From: BOG-908 sp965198915 | GTDB taxonomy: Bacteria; Pseudomonadota; Alphaproteobacteria; Acetobacterales; Acetobacteraceae | Direction: 5' to 3' | Length of the DNA: 64,000 nt | NCBI GenBank assembly: GCA_965198915.1 | Contig: CBDAQC010000002.1 | Span: 806,001 to 870,000 of the forward strand | Shown here: piece by piece, positions 50,224 to 57,707 of the stretch | Layout of the letters: each line of letters begins with the position of its first letter | How positions within the stretch are numbered: position 1 is the stretch's first letter | Position numbers and translations under genes: made by a program | Notes under the pieces: generated by a model | What the model was told of the DNA's origin: nothing | Databases searched by the model: none | What the model saw: the letters and a program-made list of their open reading frames with translations, nothing else

Positions 50224-51009
50224 TTACCTCAGGTTCGAGAGGGTTTGCAGCATTTCGTTCGACGACGTGATGACCTTGCTGTTCATCTCGTAGGCGCGCT
50301 GGGCGGTGATCAGGCTGGTGATTTCGGTGACCACGTTGACGTTGCTGCTTTCAACGTAGCCCTGCTGGATGTTGCCGAAGCCTGGCGCGCCCGGCGTGCC
50401 GGTAGCGGCCGTGCCGCTGGCGCCGCTCTGCAGGAAGAGGTTGTCGCCCTGCGCATCCAGGCCTGCCTCGTTTGGGAAGGACGCGAGCTGTATCTGGCCG
50501 AGTGTCTGCGGGTTGGTCTGGCCGCTGAGTGTCGCCTGCACCTGGCCGCTGCCGTTGATGCTGACGCTGACGGCGTTGGTGGGCACCGTGATCGCGGGCA
50601 CCACAGGGTAGCCGTCCGCGCTGACGATGGTGCCGTCGGGTGCCAGCGCGAACGTGCCGTCTCGCGTATAGGCGATCTCGCCGGATGGCAGCGTCACCTG
50701 AAAATAGCCGTTGCCCTGTATGGCAAGATCGAGCGTGTTGCCGGTCTGCGAGAGCGTGCCCTGCTGGGTGATGCGGTAGATCGCCGCGGTTTTCACGCCC
50801 AGGCCGATCTGCGCGCCGGACGGCACGACGGTGCCGTTATCGGAGCTGTTCGACCCGACGCTGCGCAAATTCTGATAGATCAGGTCCTGGAACTCGGCAC
50901 GCCGGCGCTTGAAGCCGGTGGTGCTCATGTTGGCGATGTTGTTGGAAATAACTTCGACGTTTGTCTGCTGGGCCTGCATGCCGGTGCCGGCGATGTCGAG
51001 GGAACGCAT
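50224..51009 (-). CDS. flgG: Flagellar distal rod protein FlgG
   Basis: FlgG (261 residues) builds the distal rod. It shows the rod N-terminus RSLDIAGTGMQAQQTNVEVISNNIANMSTTGFKRR, cut here by normal variation, then FQDLIYQNLR, GNGYFQVTLPSGEIAYTRDG, and the C-terminal YVESSNVNVVTEITSLITAQRAYEMNSKVI. The length is exactly that of the family. It follows flgF by 26 nt. Confidence 0.97.
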   Translation of the reverse strand: MRSLDIAGTGMQAQQTNVEVISNNIANMSTTGFKRRRAEFQDLIYQNLRSVGSNSSDNGTVVPSGAQIGLGVKTAAIYRITQQGTLSQTGNTLDLAIQGNGYFQVTLPSGEIAYTRDGTFALAPDGTIVSADGYPVVPAITVPTNAVSVSINGSGQVQATLSGQTNPQTLGQIQLASFPNEAGLDAQGDNLFLQSGASGTAATGTPGAPGFGNIQQGYVESSNVNVVTEITSLITAQRAYEMNSKVITSSNEMLQTLSNLR

Positions 51010-51035
51010 GTGCTGTTGCTCCTTGCGGGCGATGT

Positions 51036-51776
51036 CTAGATGCTGGGCGCTGCGATCTTGTCGATGGCGGATTGCCGGCGCGTCCCTTCGGCCTCCACCA
51101 TCTGGGTGACGAACTGGAAGTCCCGCTCGGTGGTCATCATGCGGGTGATCTCGGCGATCGGCTGGACGTTGCTCTCCTCCACCGCGCCCTGCAGAACCTT
51201 CGGCCGGGTGACTGGGGCGGTGGCCACGTCCGCACGGAACAGCCGGCCGCCCTCGGCTGTCAGGCGGTTCGGATCGTTCGGAACGACGATGCCGATCTGG
51301 CCCAGCGGCCCGTTCTGGCTGCGCAGCGATCCGTCCGCCTTCACCGTCAGGTCCGTATCTGCCGGCGAGAGGGTGAATTTCTGCCCGTTCGTATCGAGCA
51401 GGTTGTGACCGGCCTCGTCGGTGATGCTGCCGTCCTTCTGCAGCGTGAAGCGGCCGGCACGCGTCAGGCGCGGGCCGGCATCGGTCTGCACGCTGAACCA
51501 GCCCTGGCCGGACAGCGCCAGATCCAGCGGATTGCCGGTCTGGGTCAGCGAGCCCTCAGTCTGTTCGCGGTAGGTGGCGCGGGTCTGGGTGAAGGCGACG
51601 ATGCGGCCGCCTTGCGGCTCGGCGCCGGCCGGTTCGCGCAGCAGCCAGTCGGCAAACACGGTGCGCTCCGCCCGGTAGCCGGGTGTGGAGGCGTTGGCCA
51701 GGTTGTTGGCCACAACGTCCATCGCGCGCGTCTGGGCGGAGAGGCGGGAGAGCGCGATGTTGGTGATGTTGTCCAT
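51036..51776 (-). CDS. flgF: Flagellar proximal rod protein FlgF
   Basis: FlgF (246 residues) is a rod component. The ATG at 51776 gives MDNITNIALSRLSAQTRAMDVVANNLANASTPGYRAER; the frame is open further upstream but that part is unlike the family. GQGWFSVQTDAGPRLTRAGRF and EESNVQPIAEITRMMTTERDFQ are conserved. It is the first gene of flgF-G-A-H, with its promoter in the 239-bp gap before the divergent Gly-rich gene. Confidence 0.94.
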   Translation of the reverse strand: MDNITNIALSRLSAQTRAMDVVANNLANASTPGYRAERTVFADWLLREPAGAEPQGGRIVAFTQTRATYREQTEGSLTQTGNPLDLALSGQGWFSVQTDAGPRLTRAGRFTLQKDGSITDEAGHNLLDTNGQKFTLSPADTDLTVKADGSLRSQNGPLGQIGIVVPNDPNRLTAEGGRLFRADVATAPVTRPKVLQGAVEESNVQPIAEITRMMTTERDFQFVTQMVEAEGTRRQSAIDKIAAPSI

Positions 51777-52015
51777 GGGGCTCGACGGTCCGGCTGTTGT
51801 GCTCTGCCTGGTGAAGGCAAGCCGCGTGCCAGGCAAAAACCTAGGGAGCGCCAGGGGCGCGCGGTCCGGCGCGGCAGTTTCTGCCGGGCGGCTACTGCCG
51901 ATAGGCCGCGGATAGAACACGCCAGCTTGTGGGAAACCGGCGTTCTACCGGGCGTTGGGTAGGGCGGACGGCGATGCTTGCGCATGCCGGCGATAACAAA
52001 ATGGAGGATAATCCC

Positions 52016-52441
52016 ATGCGGACTCTCAAAAATCTGGCCATCGCTGCCTGTGTCGTAGCCCTGACCGGCGGCACGGCGCTGGCACAGGCGGCCGGCGGAG
52101 CTGGCGGCGGCGGGGCGGCCGGAGGCGCGGGTTCGGCAGGCGGCGCCGGCTCGGCCGGTGGTGCGGGTGCCGGCAGCACTGGCGGCATGAGCGGCGGCAT
52201 GGGCACCGGCAGCAGCGGCATGGGCACCGGCAGCTCGGTCCCCAGCAGCAGCGGCGGGGGCAGCAGCAACAACATGGGCGGCGGCATGGGCAGCAACACC
52301 GGCACCACCGGAACGGGCTCCACAAGCACGGCGCCGGGTGCGGCCGGGGCACAGGGCGGCACCGGGATGGGCAGCGGCAGCACTGGCACCAGCGGCACGT
52401 CCAGCTCCACCGGCAGCACGAGCGGCAACTCGCCGCAGTAG
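52016..52441 (+). CDS. Secreted Gly/Ser/Thr-rich low-complexity protein
   Basis: A protein of 141 residues with GGAGGA upstream of the ATG at 52016. A normal signal peptide (NLAIAACVVALTGGTALAQ) is followed by about 115 residues of nothing but Gly, Ala, Ser, Thr, Met, Asn, Gln and Pro, with repeated GGAGSAGGAG and GMGTGSSG units. There is no cysteine, few charged residues and no aromatic residue after the signal. It is probably disordered and exported. The function is unknown; a cell-surface or matrix role is a guess. A strong terminator follows. Confidence 0.75.
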   Translation: MRTLKNLAIAACVVALTGGTALAQAAGGAGGGGAAGGAGSAGGAGSAGGAGAGSTGGMSGGMGTGSSGMGTGSSVPSSSGGGSSNNMGGGMGSNTGTTGTGSTSTAPGAAGAQGGTGMGSGSTGTSGTSSSTGSTSGNSPQ

Positions 52442-52452
52442 GCGGGCTGCAC

Positions 52453-52488
52453 AGCCGCGCCGTTCCTGGAACGGCGCGGCTGCTTGTT
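52453..52488 (+). terminator. Rho-independent terminator
   Basis: AGCCGCGCCGTTCC and GGAACGGCGCGGCT form a perfect 14-bp inverted repeat around a single T, in practice a 12-bp stem with a 5-nt loop, followed by GCTTGTTT. It ends transcription of the Gly-rich gene 11 bp after its stop. Confidence 0.85.
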
Positions 52489-52585
52489 TCGCAGGGCTGG
52501 ACTGTCCAGCCCGGCGCACCGGAAATCACTAGCTTTCTTTCCTCCGGCCCCTCCCTTAGGGTCCCCCGTCTTTTCGGAGGACCCG

Positions 52586-53785
52586 ATGTTCATCGCAGAC
52601 CGGCTTTCCAAGATCAGCCCAAGCCAGACGATCGCGATCACGTCGAAGGCGCGGGCGATGAAGGCGGCGGGCCGCGACGTGATCAGCCTGTCCGCCGGCG
52701 AGCCGGATTTCGACACGCCCGACAACATCAAGCAGGCGGCGATCCAGGCGATCGGGCAGGGCGATACGAAATACACCGACGTCGCCGGCACGCCGGCATT
52801 GCGCCGCGCGATCGCAGCCAAGTTCAGCCGCGACAGCGGGATCACTTACGCGCCGGAAGAGATCATCGTCTCCACCGGCGGCAAGCAGGTGATCTACAAC
52901 GCCATGGTGGCGACCCTGAACCCGGGCGACGAGGCGATTATCCCGAGCCCCTGCTGGGTCAGCTACCCGGACATCGTGGCGCTGGCGGAGGGCAGCCCGG
53001 TTATCGTGCCGTGCGGGCAGAATAACGGCTTCAAGCTGCGCGCGGAGGATCTGGAGGCGGCGATCACGCTGCGTACCAAATGGTTCTTCCTCAACTCGCC
53101 CTGTAACCCGACGGGAGCAGCTTACTCCGCCGAGGAGTTGCGGCCGATCTGCGACGTGCTGCTGCGCCATCCTGACGTCTGGGTGTTTACCGACGACATC
53201 TACGAGAAGCTGACCTATGACGGCTTCCGGCCGGCCACCGTGGTGGAGGTGGAGTCACGCCTGCGCGACAGGACGGTGACGATGAACGGCTGCAGCAAGG
53301 CCTATGCGATGACCGGCTGGCGAATCGGCTATGCCGGCGCACCGGTCTCCCTGATACGCGCGATGGACAAGCTGCAGAGCCAGTCGACCTCAAATACGAG
53401 TTCAATCAGCCAGGCGGCCGCGGTGGAAGCGCTGAACGGACCGCAGGACACGATCGGAACGATGCGCGACGTGTACCGCGCGCGCCGGGACTTGGTGGTG
53501 GATGCGCTGAACGCGGTGCCGGGCTTGAGCTGCCACCGTCCGGAGGGCGCGTTCTACGTGTTCCCCGGCATGCATGGCTGCATCGGCAAGACGACGAAAG
53601 GCGGCGTGAAGATCGCCGATGACGAGGCATTCGCGCTGGCCTTGCTGGAGGAGCAGGGCGTGGCGACTGTTCATGGCAGCGCGTTTATGTATCCCGGGCA
53701 CTTCCGGGTGAGCTACGCCACCGACACGGAGAGCTTGCGTGCGGCGTGTGCGCGCATTGCGGCGTTCTGTGCGGGGATGACGTGA
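52586..53785 (+). CDS. aatA: PLP-dependent aminotransferase, probable aspartate aminotransferase
   Basis: A class I aminotransferase of 399 residues. CGGAGG lies 5 nt before the ATG at 52586. VISLSAGEPDFDTP, FFLNSPCNPTGAAY, FTDDIYEKLTYDG and the PLP lysine in NGCSKAYAMTGWRIGY are typical of the subgroup Ib aspartate aminotransferases. It should transfer the amino group between aspartate or a related amino acid and 2-oxoglutarate. A clear paralogue follows. Confidence 0.92.
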   Translation: MFIADRLSKISPSQTIAITSKARAMKAAGRDVISLSAGEPDFDTPDNIKQAAIQAIGQGDTKYTDVAGTPALRRAIAAKFSRDSGITYAPEEIIVSTGGKQVIYNAMVATLNPGDEAIIPSPCWVSYPDIVALAEGSPVIVPCGQNNGFKLRAEDLEAAITLRTKWFFLNSPCNPTGAAYSAEELRPICDVLLRHPDVWVFTDDIYEKLTYDGFRPATVVEVESRLRDRTVTMNGCSKAYAMTGWRIGYAGAPVSLIRAMDKLQSQSTSNTSSISQAAAVEALNGPQDTIGTMRDVYRARRDLVVDALNAVPGLSCHRPEGAFYVFPGMHGCIGKTTKGGVKIADDEAFALALLEEQGVATVHGSAFMYPGHFRVSYATDTESLRAACARIAAFCAGMT

Positions 53786-53832
53786 AGGCAGGCAAGACCT
53801 TCTTTTTTGAAGAAAAGAGGCGAGAAACTTCT
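53785..53832. repeat. Solitary left arm of the dispersed hairpin element
   Basis: GGCAAGACCTTCTTTTTTGAAGAAAAG with GAGAAACTTCT after it begins at the stop codon of the first aminotransferase. No right arm with a hairpin follows in the next 100 bp, so this is a half element or a decayed copy. Confidence 0.75.
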
Positions 53833-53923
53833 GGTCTGTTCGTTGCCCCTTGCGTGCGTGCACGTCGTTTGAAGGGGATGGTCGGGGTAGGGATTCTGCC
53901 GGTATCTCTCCCGGAAAAGGGTT

Positions 53924-55147
53924 GTGTTCTTGCCTGAGTCCGCCGGCCCCGGGCTCAGTGCAAGATTGTCCGCAATCCCGCGCGCTGCCACGATGGAGGC
54001 CGCGGAACGCGCGCGGGCGCTGCGCGCCGCCGGGCGGGATATTATCTCGCTGACGCTGGGCGAGCCTGACTTTCCGACGCCGGCACATGTGGTGGAAGCT
54101 GCGCATGCGGCTGCCCTTCGGGGCGAGACGAAATATCCACCGCTGACCGGCACGACTGCGCTGAAGCAAGCCGTTTCTGCTAAATTCCTGCGCGACAGTG
54201 GCCTGTCCTTCGGCATGGATCAGATTTTGATAGGCCATGGCGGGCGACAGATCATCTATGACGCGCTGACCGCGACGCTCGATCCCGGCGACGAGGTCGT
54301 CGTGCCGGCGCCTTACTGGAACGCCTATCCGCTGATCGCGCGCATGGCCGGCGCGGTGCCTGTGTTTCTCGCCTGCCAGGAAGCGGACGGGTTTCGGCCG
54401 CTTCCCGAGGCGCTGGCACAGGCGATTTCGCCGCGCACGAAGTGGGTGGTGCTGAACTTCCCCAACAATCCTACCGGCGCTGTGCTGCGCACGGCCGAAT
54501 TGCAGGCGCTGGCCGACGTGTTGCGGCAAGCGCCTGGGGTTTGGGTAATGTCGGACGACATGTACGAGCATCTGGTGCATGAGGGCACGCCGAACCCGAC
54601 TTTGGCCGCGGTGGCGCCCGATCTGGCGGATCGGGTGCTGACGCTGACGGGCGTTTCCAAGACCTATGCGATGACAGGCTGGCGCGTGGGTTTCGCGGCC
54701 GGCCCGCCGCGCCTCGTCTCCGCTATGGCGAACGTGCAAGGGCAATCCACGGGTGGCGTATCGCCAATTGCGCAGGCGGCGGCGGTCGCGGCCCTGACAG
54801 GCCCGCAGGACAAGGTGGGAGTGATGCGGGCGGCCTATGCCGCACGCAGCGCCCGGGTGACGACGGCGCTGCGCGCGATGCCCGGCATCACCTGCCACCA
54901 GCCTGGCGGCGCCTTCTACGCCTATCCTGGTATAGCCGGCCTGCTCGGGCACCGGACCCGCGCCGGCACGCTGGTCAGCGACGACGCGGCGTTCTGCCAG
55001 GCGCTTCTGATGGAGGAGGGCGTGGCCACGGTGCATGGTGGCGCGTTCGGCGCCAGCCCCTATGTTCGCATCAGCACGGCGGCGAGCGAGGCGGTGCTGG
55101 AAGAAGCGTTGCTGCGGATTGGCCGCTTCGTGAGCGCGATGCAATAA
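53924..55147 (+). CDS. PLP-dependent aminotransferase, paralogue of the preceding gene
   Basis: A protein of 407 residues. GTG at 53924 or TTG at 53930 may start it; both lie just after GGAAAAGG. DIISLTLGEPDFPTP, LNFPNNPTGAV, SDDMYEHLVHEG and the PLP lysine in GVSKTYAMTGWRVGF run parallel to the preceding gene throughout. The substrate-pocket segments differ, for example TLGEPDFPTP against SAGEPDFDTP, so the two probably use different amino acids. It arose by tandem duplication. Confidence 0.9.
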   Translation: MFLPESAGPGLSARLSAIPRAATMEAAERARALRAAGRDIISLTLGEPDFPTPAHVVEAAHAAALRGETKYPPLTGTTALKQAVSAKFLRDSGLSFGMDQILIGHGGRQIIYDALTATLDPGDEVVVPAPYWNAYPLIARMAGAVPVFLACQEADGFRPLPEALAQAISPRTKWVVLNFPNNPTGAVLRTAELQALADVLRQAPGVWVMSDDMYEHLVHEGTPNPTLAAVAPDLADRVLTLTGVSKTYAMTGWRVGFAAGPPRLVSAMANVQGQSTGGVSPIAQAAAVAALTGPQDKVGVMRAAYAARSARVTTALRAMPGITCHQPGGAFYAYPGIAGLLGHRTRAGTLVSDDAAFCQALLMEEGVATVHGGAFGASPYVRISTAASEAVLEEALLRIGRFVSAMQ

Positions 55148-55210
55148 GTGTCGATCACAGGAGCAGTCGTGCCATCCATCGACCGACACACCGCATCAGC
55201 GGCGCCAGTG

Positions 55211-55259
55211 ATAAAAGTTTTCTGGTTCTTTCTTTAAAAAAGAACTGCTTTCTTCCTTC
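55211..55259. repeat. Solitary right arm of the dispersed hairpin element
   Basis: ATAAAAGTTTTCTGGTTCTTTCTTTAAAAAAGAACTGC runs to within 4 nt of the gor ATG. The left arm is absent. The hairpin keeps base pairing through paired changes (GTTC/GAAC). Confidence 0.8.
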
Positions 55260-55262
55260 AGG

Positions 55263-56642
55263 ATGGCAAAGATGGACTACGATCTCTTCGTAATAGGCGG
55301 CGGCTCCGGCGGCGTACGTTGCGCGCGCATCGCGGCCAGCCACGGTGCCCGCGTGGCCATTGCGGAAGAACGCCACTGGGGTGGCACCTGCGTGAACGTG
55401 GGCTGCGTGCCGAAGAAGCTGATGGTGCAGGCGGCGGAATACGCGGCCTGGACCGAGGACAGCCACGGTTTCGGCTGGAACACGCAGCCCGGCACGCATG
55501 ACTGGGCGGCGCTGATGGCTGCGAAGGACGCGGAGATCCACCGGCTGAACGGCATTTACGTGAAGCTGCTGGAAAACGCCGGCGTGGACTGGTTTTTCGA
55601 GCGCGCCACGTTCATCGATGCGCATAGCCTGCAGGTGGGCGGCCGGGTGGTGACGGCGGAGCGCATCGTGATCGCCGTCGGCGGCCATCCGAGCTGGCCG
55701 GAGATCGAGGGTGCCGAGCATGGGATCGTGTCGGACCAGGCGTTCTTCCTGCCCGAGTGCCCAAAGCGCGTGACGCTTGTCGGCGGCGGCTATATCGGTG
55801 TGGAGTTCGCCGGCATCTTCCGCGGGCTGGGGGCGGAGGTCGACCTGCTGTATCGCCAGCGTATGCCGCTGCGTGGATTCGACCACGACATACGCGAGGC
55901 GTTGACAGAAGCGCTGGAGACGGCCGGGATTCGGCTGCACCCGAGTGTGCTGCTGCACCGGCTGGAACTGCGCGAGGATGGCTGCAAGCGCCTGCATCTG
56001 ACGGACGGCCGGCATTTCGACAGCGACCTGGTGTTCTTCGCCGTGGGCCGCGTGCCGAACACGAAAAATCTTGGATTGGAGAAGGCGGGCATCGCCACCG
56101 CGGCGAACGGGGCGGTAGTAGTGGACGCGCAGAACGTGACCAGCCAGGCGAACGTGTTCGCGATCGGTGACGTATCCAACAAGATGAACCTGACGCCGGT
56201 GGCGATTGCGGAGGGACATCATCTGGCCGACCGCCTGTTCGGCAAACAGGTACGCAGCTGGTCCTATGAGGCGATACCGACGGCGGTGTTCTCCATGCCG
56301 CCAATAGGGACCTGCGGCTTGTCCGAGGAGCAGGCCGCGGAGCTGGGTGCAGCGGACATCTACATCGCACAGTTCACGCCAATGCGGCACACGATGAGCG
56401 GCCGCCGCCGGCGCACGCTGATGAAGCTGGTGGTGGACCAGGCGAGCCAGCGCGTAGTCGGCGCGCACATGATCGGCGACGACGCGGCGGAGATGATGCA
56501 GTCGATCGGCGTGGCGATGACCGCCGGTGCGACCAAGGGTGATTTCGACCGGACCATAGGCATACATCCGACATCGGCGGAGGAATGGGTGACGCTGCGC
56601 ACACGCACGCGGGTAGCGGGAGTAGCAAGAGCGGCGGAGTAA
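55263..56642 (+). CDS. gor: Glutathione-disulfide reductase
   Basis: A flavoprotein of 459 residues that reduces oxidised glutathione with NADPH. FVIGGGSGGVRCA binds FAD, GGTCVNVGCVPKK carries the redox-active disulfide, VGGGYIGVEFAG with the following Arg-containing YRQ segment binds NADPH, and the C-terminal GIHPTSAEEW carries the catalytic His-Glu pair. A second ATG three codons in (55272) is an alternative start. The promoter-proximal gap is filled by a half repeat element. Confidence 0.95.
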   Translation: MAKMDYDLFVIGGGSGGVRCARIAASHGARVAIAEERHWGGTCVNVGCVPKKLMVQAAEYAAWTEDSHGFGWNTQPGTHDWAALMAAKDAEIHRLNGIYVKLLENAGVDWFFERATFIDAHSLQVGGRVVTAERIVIAVGGHPSWPEIEGAEHGIVSDQAFFLPECPKRVTLVGGGYIGVEFAGIFRGLGAEVDLLYRQRMPLRGFDHDIREALTEALETAGIRLHPSVLLHRLELREDGCKRLHLTDGRHFDSDLVFFAVGRVPNTKNLGLEKAGIATAANGAVVVDAQNVTSQANVFAIGDVSNKMNLTPVAIAEGHHLADRLFGKQVRSWSYEAIPTAVFSMPPIGTCGLSEEQAAELGAADIYIAQFTPMRHTMSGRRRRTLMKLVVDQASQRVVGAHMIGDDAAEMMQSIGVAMTAGATKGDFDRTIGIHPTSAEEWVTLRTRTRVAGVARAAE

Positions 56643-56678
56643 GCTGGCGCGGACGTCTCCGCAGCCGCCGACAGGGAG

Positions 56679-56723
56679 CAAAGTTTTTTGCTTCTTTTTT
56701 CAAAAAAGAAGGTTTCGCTTCCT
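56679..56723. repeat. Solitary right arm of the dispersed hairpin element
   Basis: CAAAGTTTTTTGCTTC, then TTTTTTCAAAAAAGAAGG, ends 3 nt before the Fpg/Nei ATG. The AAGAAGG of the arm is the only purine-rich tract upstream of that start, about 13-19 nt away. Confidence 0.85.
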
Positions 56724-56726
56724 ACA

Positions 56727-57575
56727 ATGCCAGAAGGCCACACCGTACACCGCCTGGCACAAGCCTTCCAAACGCACTTCGCCGGCAAGCAGGTGGACGC
56801 CAGCTCCCCGCAGGGCCGCTTCGCCGACGGCGCCGCGCTGCTGGACGGCCGGGTACTTCTATCCGCGGAAGCGCAAGGCAAGCAGATGTTCCTGCGCTTC
56901 TCGGACGATTTCTGGCTGCGCGTGCATCTGGGCCTGTACGGCATGTGGCGTTTCGCCGGAGCCGGGCTGGAGGGTATAGGCCGAAGACGCGGAAAGCCGG
57001 CGGAGGACGACGCGTTTCCGCCGGCGCCGCGCGGCCTGGTGCGGCTGCGGCTGCTGGCCGGCGCGCATGTGGCGGACCTCAGCGGACCCACGGCTTGCGA
57101 AGTGGTCTCCACGCCCGAGAAAGACGCGGCAATGGCGCGCCTGGGCGAGGACCCGCTGCGTAACGATGCCGACCCGGCCCGCGCACTTGCCAAGCTGCAG
57201 GCCTCGCGCACCGCCCTGGCGCTGCTGCTGATGCGCCAGGATATCGTGGCGGGCATAGGCAACATATACCGCGCGGAGATGTTGTTCCGCGCGCGGCTGG
57301 AGCCGCATCGGCCGGGGCGAACGCTAACCGCACCGGCTTGGCGCGCGATGTGGGACGATCTGGCGGCCCTGATGCAGGACGGTGTGAAGACCGGGCGCAT
57401 CGTGACGACGCAGGCGGGCGACCGCGTTCGCCGTCGCGGCGCGACGCGACGCAAGACGGCGACCTATGTGGCACATCGGGCCGGGCTGCCGTGCCACGTG
57501 TGCGGGCAGCCGGTTCTGGTAGAAATGCTTGGCGGGCGTAAGCTCTACTGGTGTGCTTCGTGCCAGACTGGGTAG
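56727..57575 (+). CDS. Fpg/Nei-family DNA glycosylase
   Basis: A base-excision repair enzyme of 282 residues. It starts MPEGHTVHRLA, so after Met removal the catalytic Pro and Glu are in place; the PEGHT form points to the Nei (endonuclease VIII) side of the family. VHLGLYGMW, VAGIGNIYRAEMLFRARLEP (the helix-two-turn-helix) and the C-terminal zinc finger CHVCG...CASC are present. It should remove oxidised pyrimidines or purines and cut the strand. Confidence 0.92.
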   Translation: MPEGHTVHRLAQAFQTHFAGKQVDASSPQGRFADGAALLDGRVLLSAEAQGKQMFLRFSDDFWLRVHLGLYGMWRFAGAGLEGIGRRRGKPAEDDAFPPAPRGLVRLRLLAGAHVADLSGPTACEVVSTPEKDAAMARLGEDPLRNDADPARALAKLQASRTALALLLMRQDIVAGIGNIYRAEMLFRARLEPHRPGRTLTAPAWRAMWDDLAALMQDGVKTGRIVTTQAGDRVRRRGATRRKTATYVAHRAGLPCHVCGQPVLVEMLGGRKLYWCASCQTG

Positions 57576-57580
57576 GCGAG

Positions 57581-57625
57581 AAAGCAAGGCCTTCTTTTTT
57601 GAAGGAACGAAGCGAAGGGTTTTTG
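57581..57625. repeat. Solitary left arm of the dispersed hairpin element
   Basis: AGCAAGGCCTTCTTTTTTGAAGGAACGAAGCGAAGG lies 6 nt after the glycosylase stop. The second half has diverged. No right arm hairpin is seen before the PNGase-like gene ends at 57708. Confidence 0.7.
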
Positions 57626-57707
57626 CTACCTCCACGCTTGGGATGACCGGGTTTCCTGGCGCACCCGGCCGATGCACATGAGGGCAGAAGGTTGCTACTT
57701 GCGCGGT

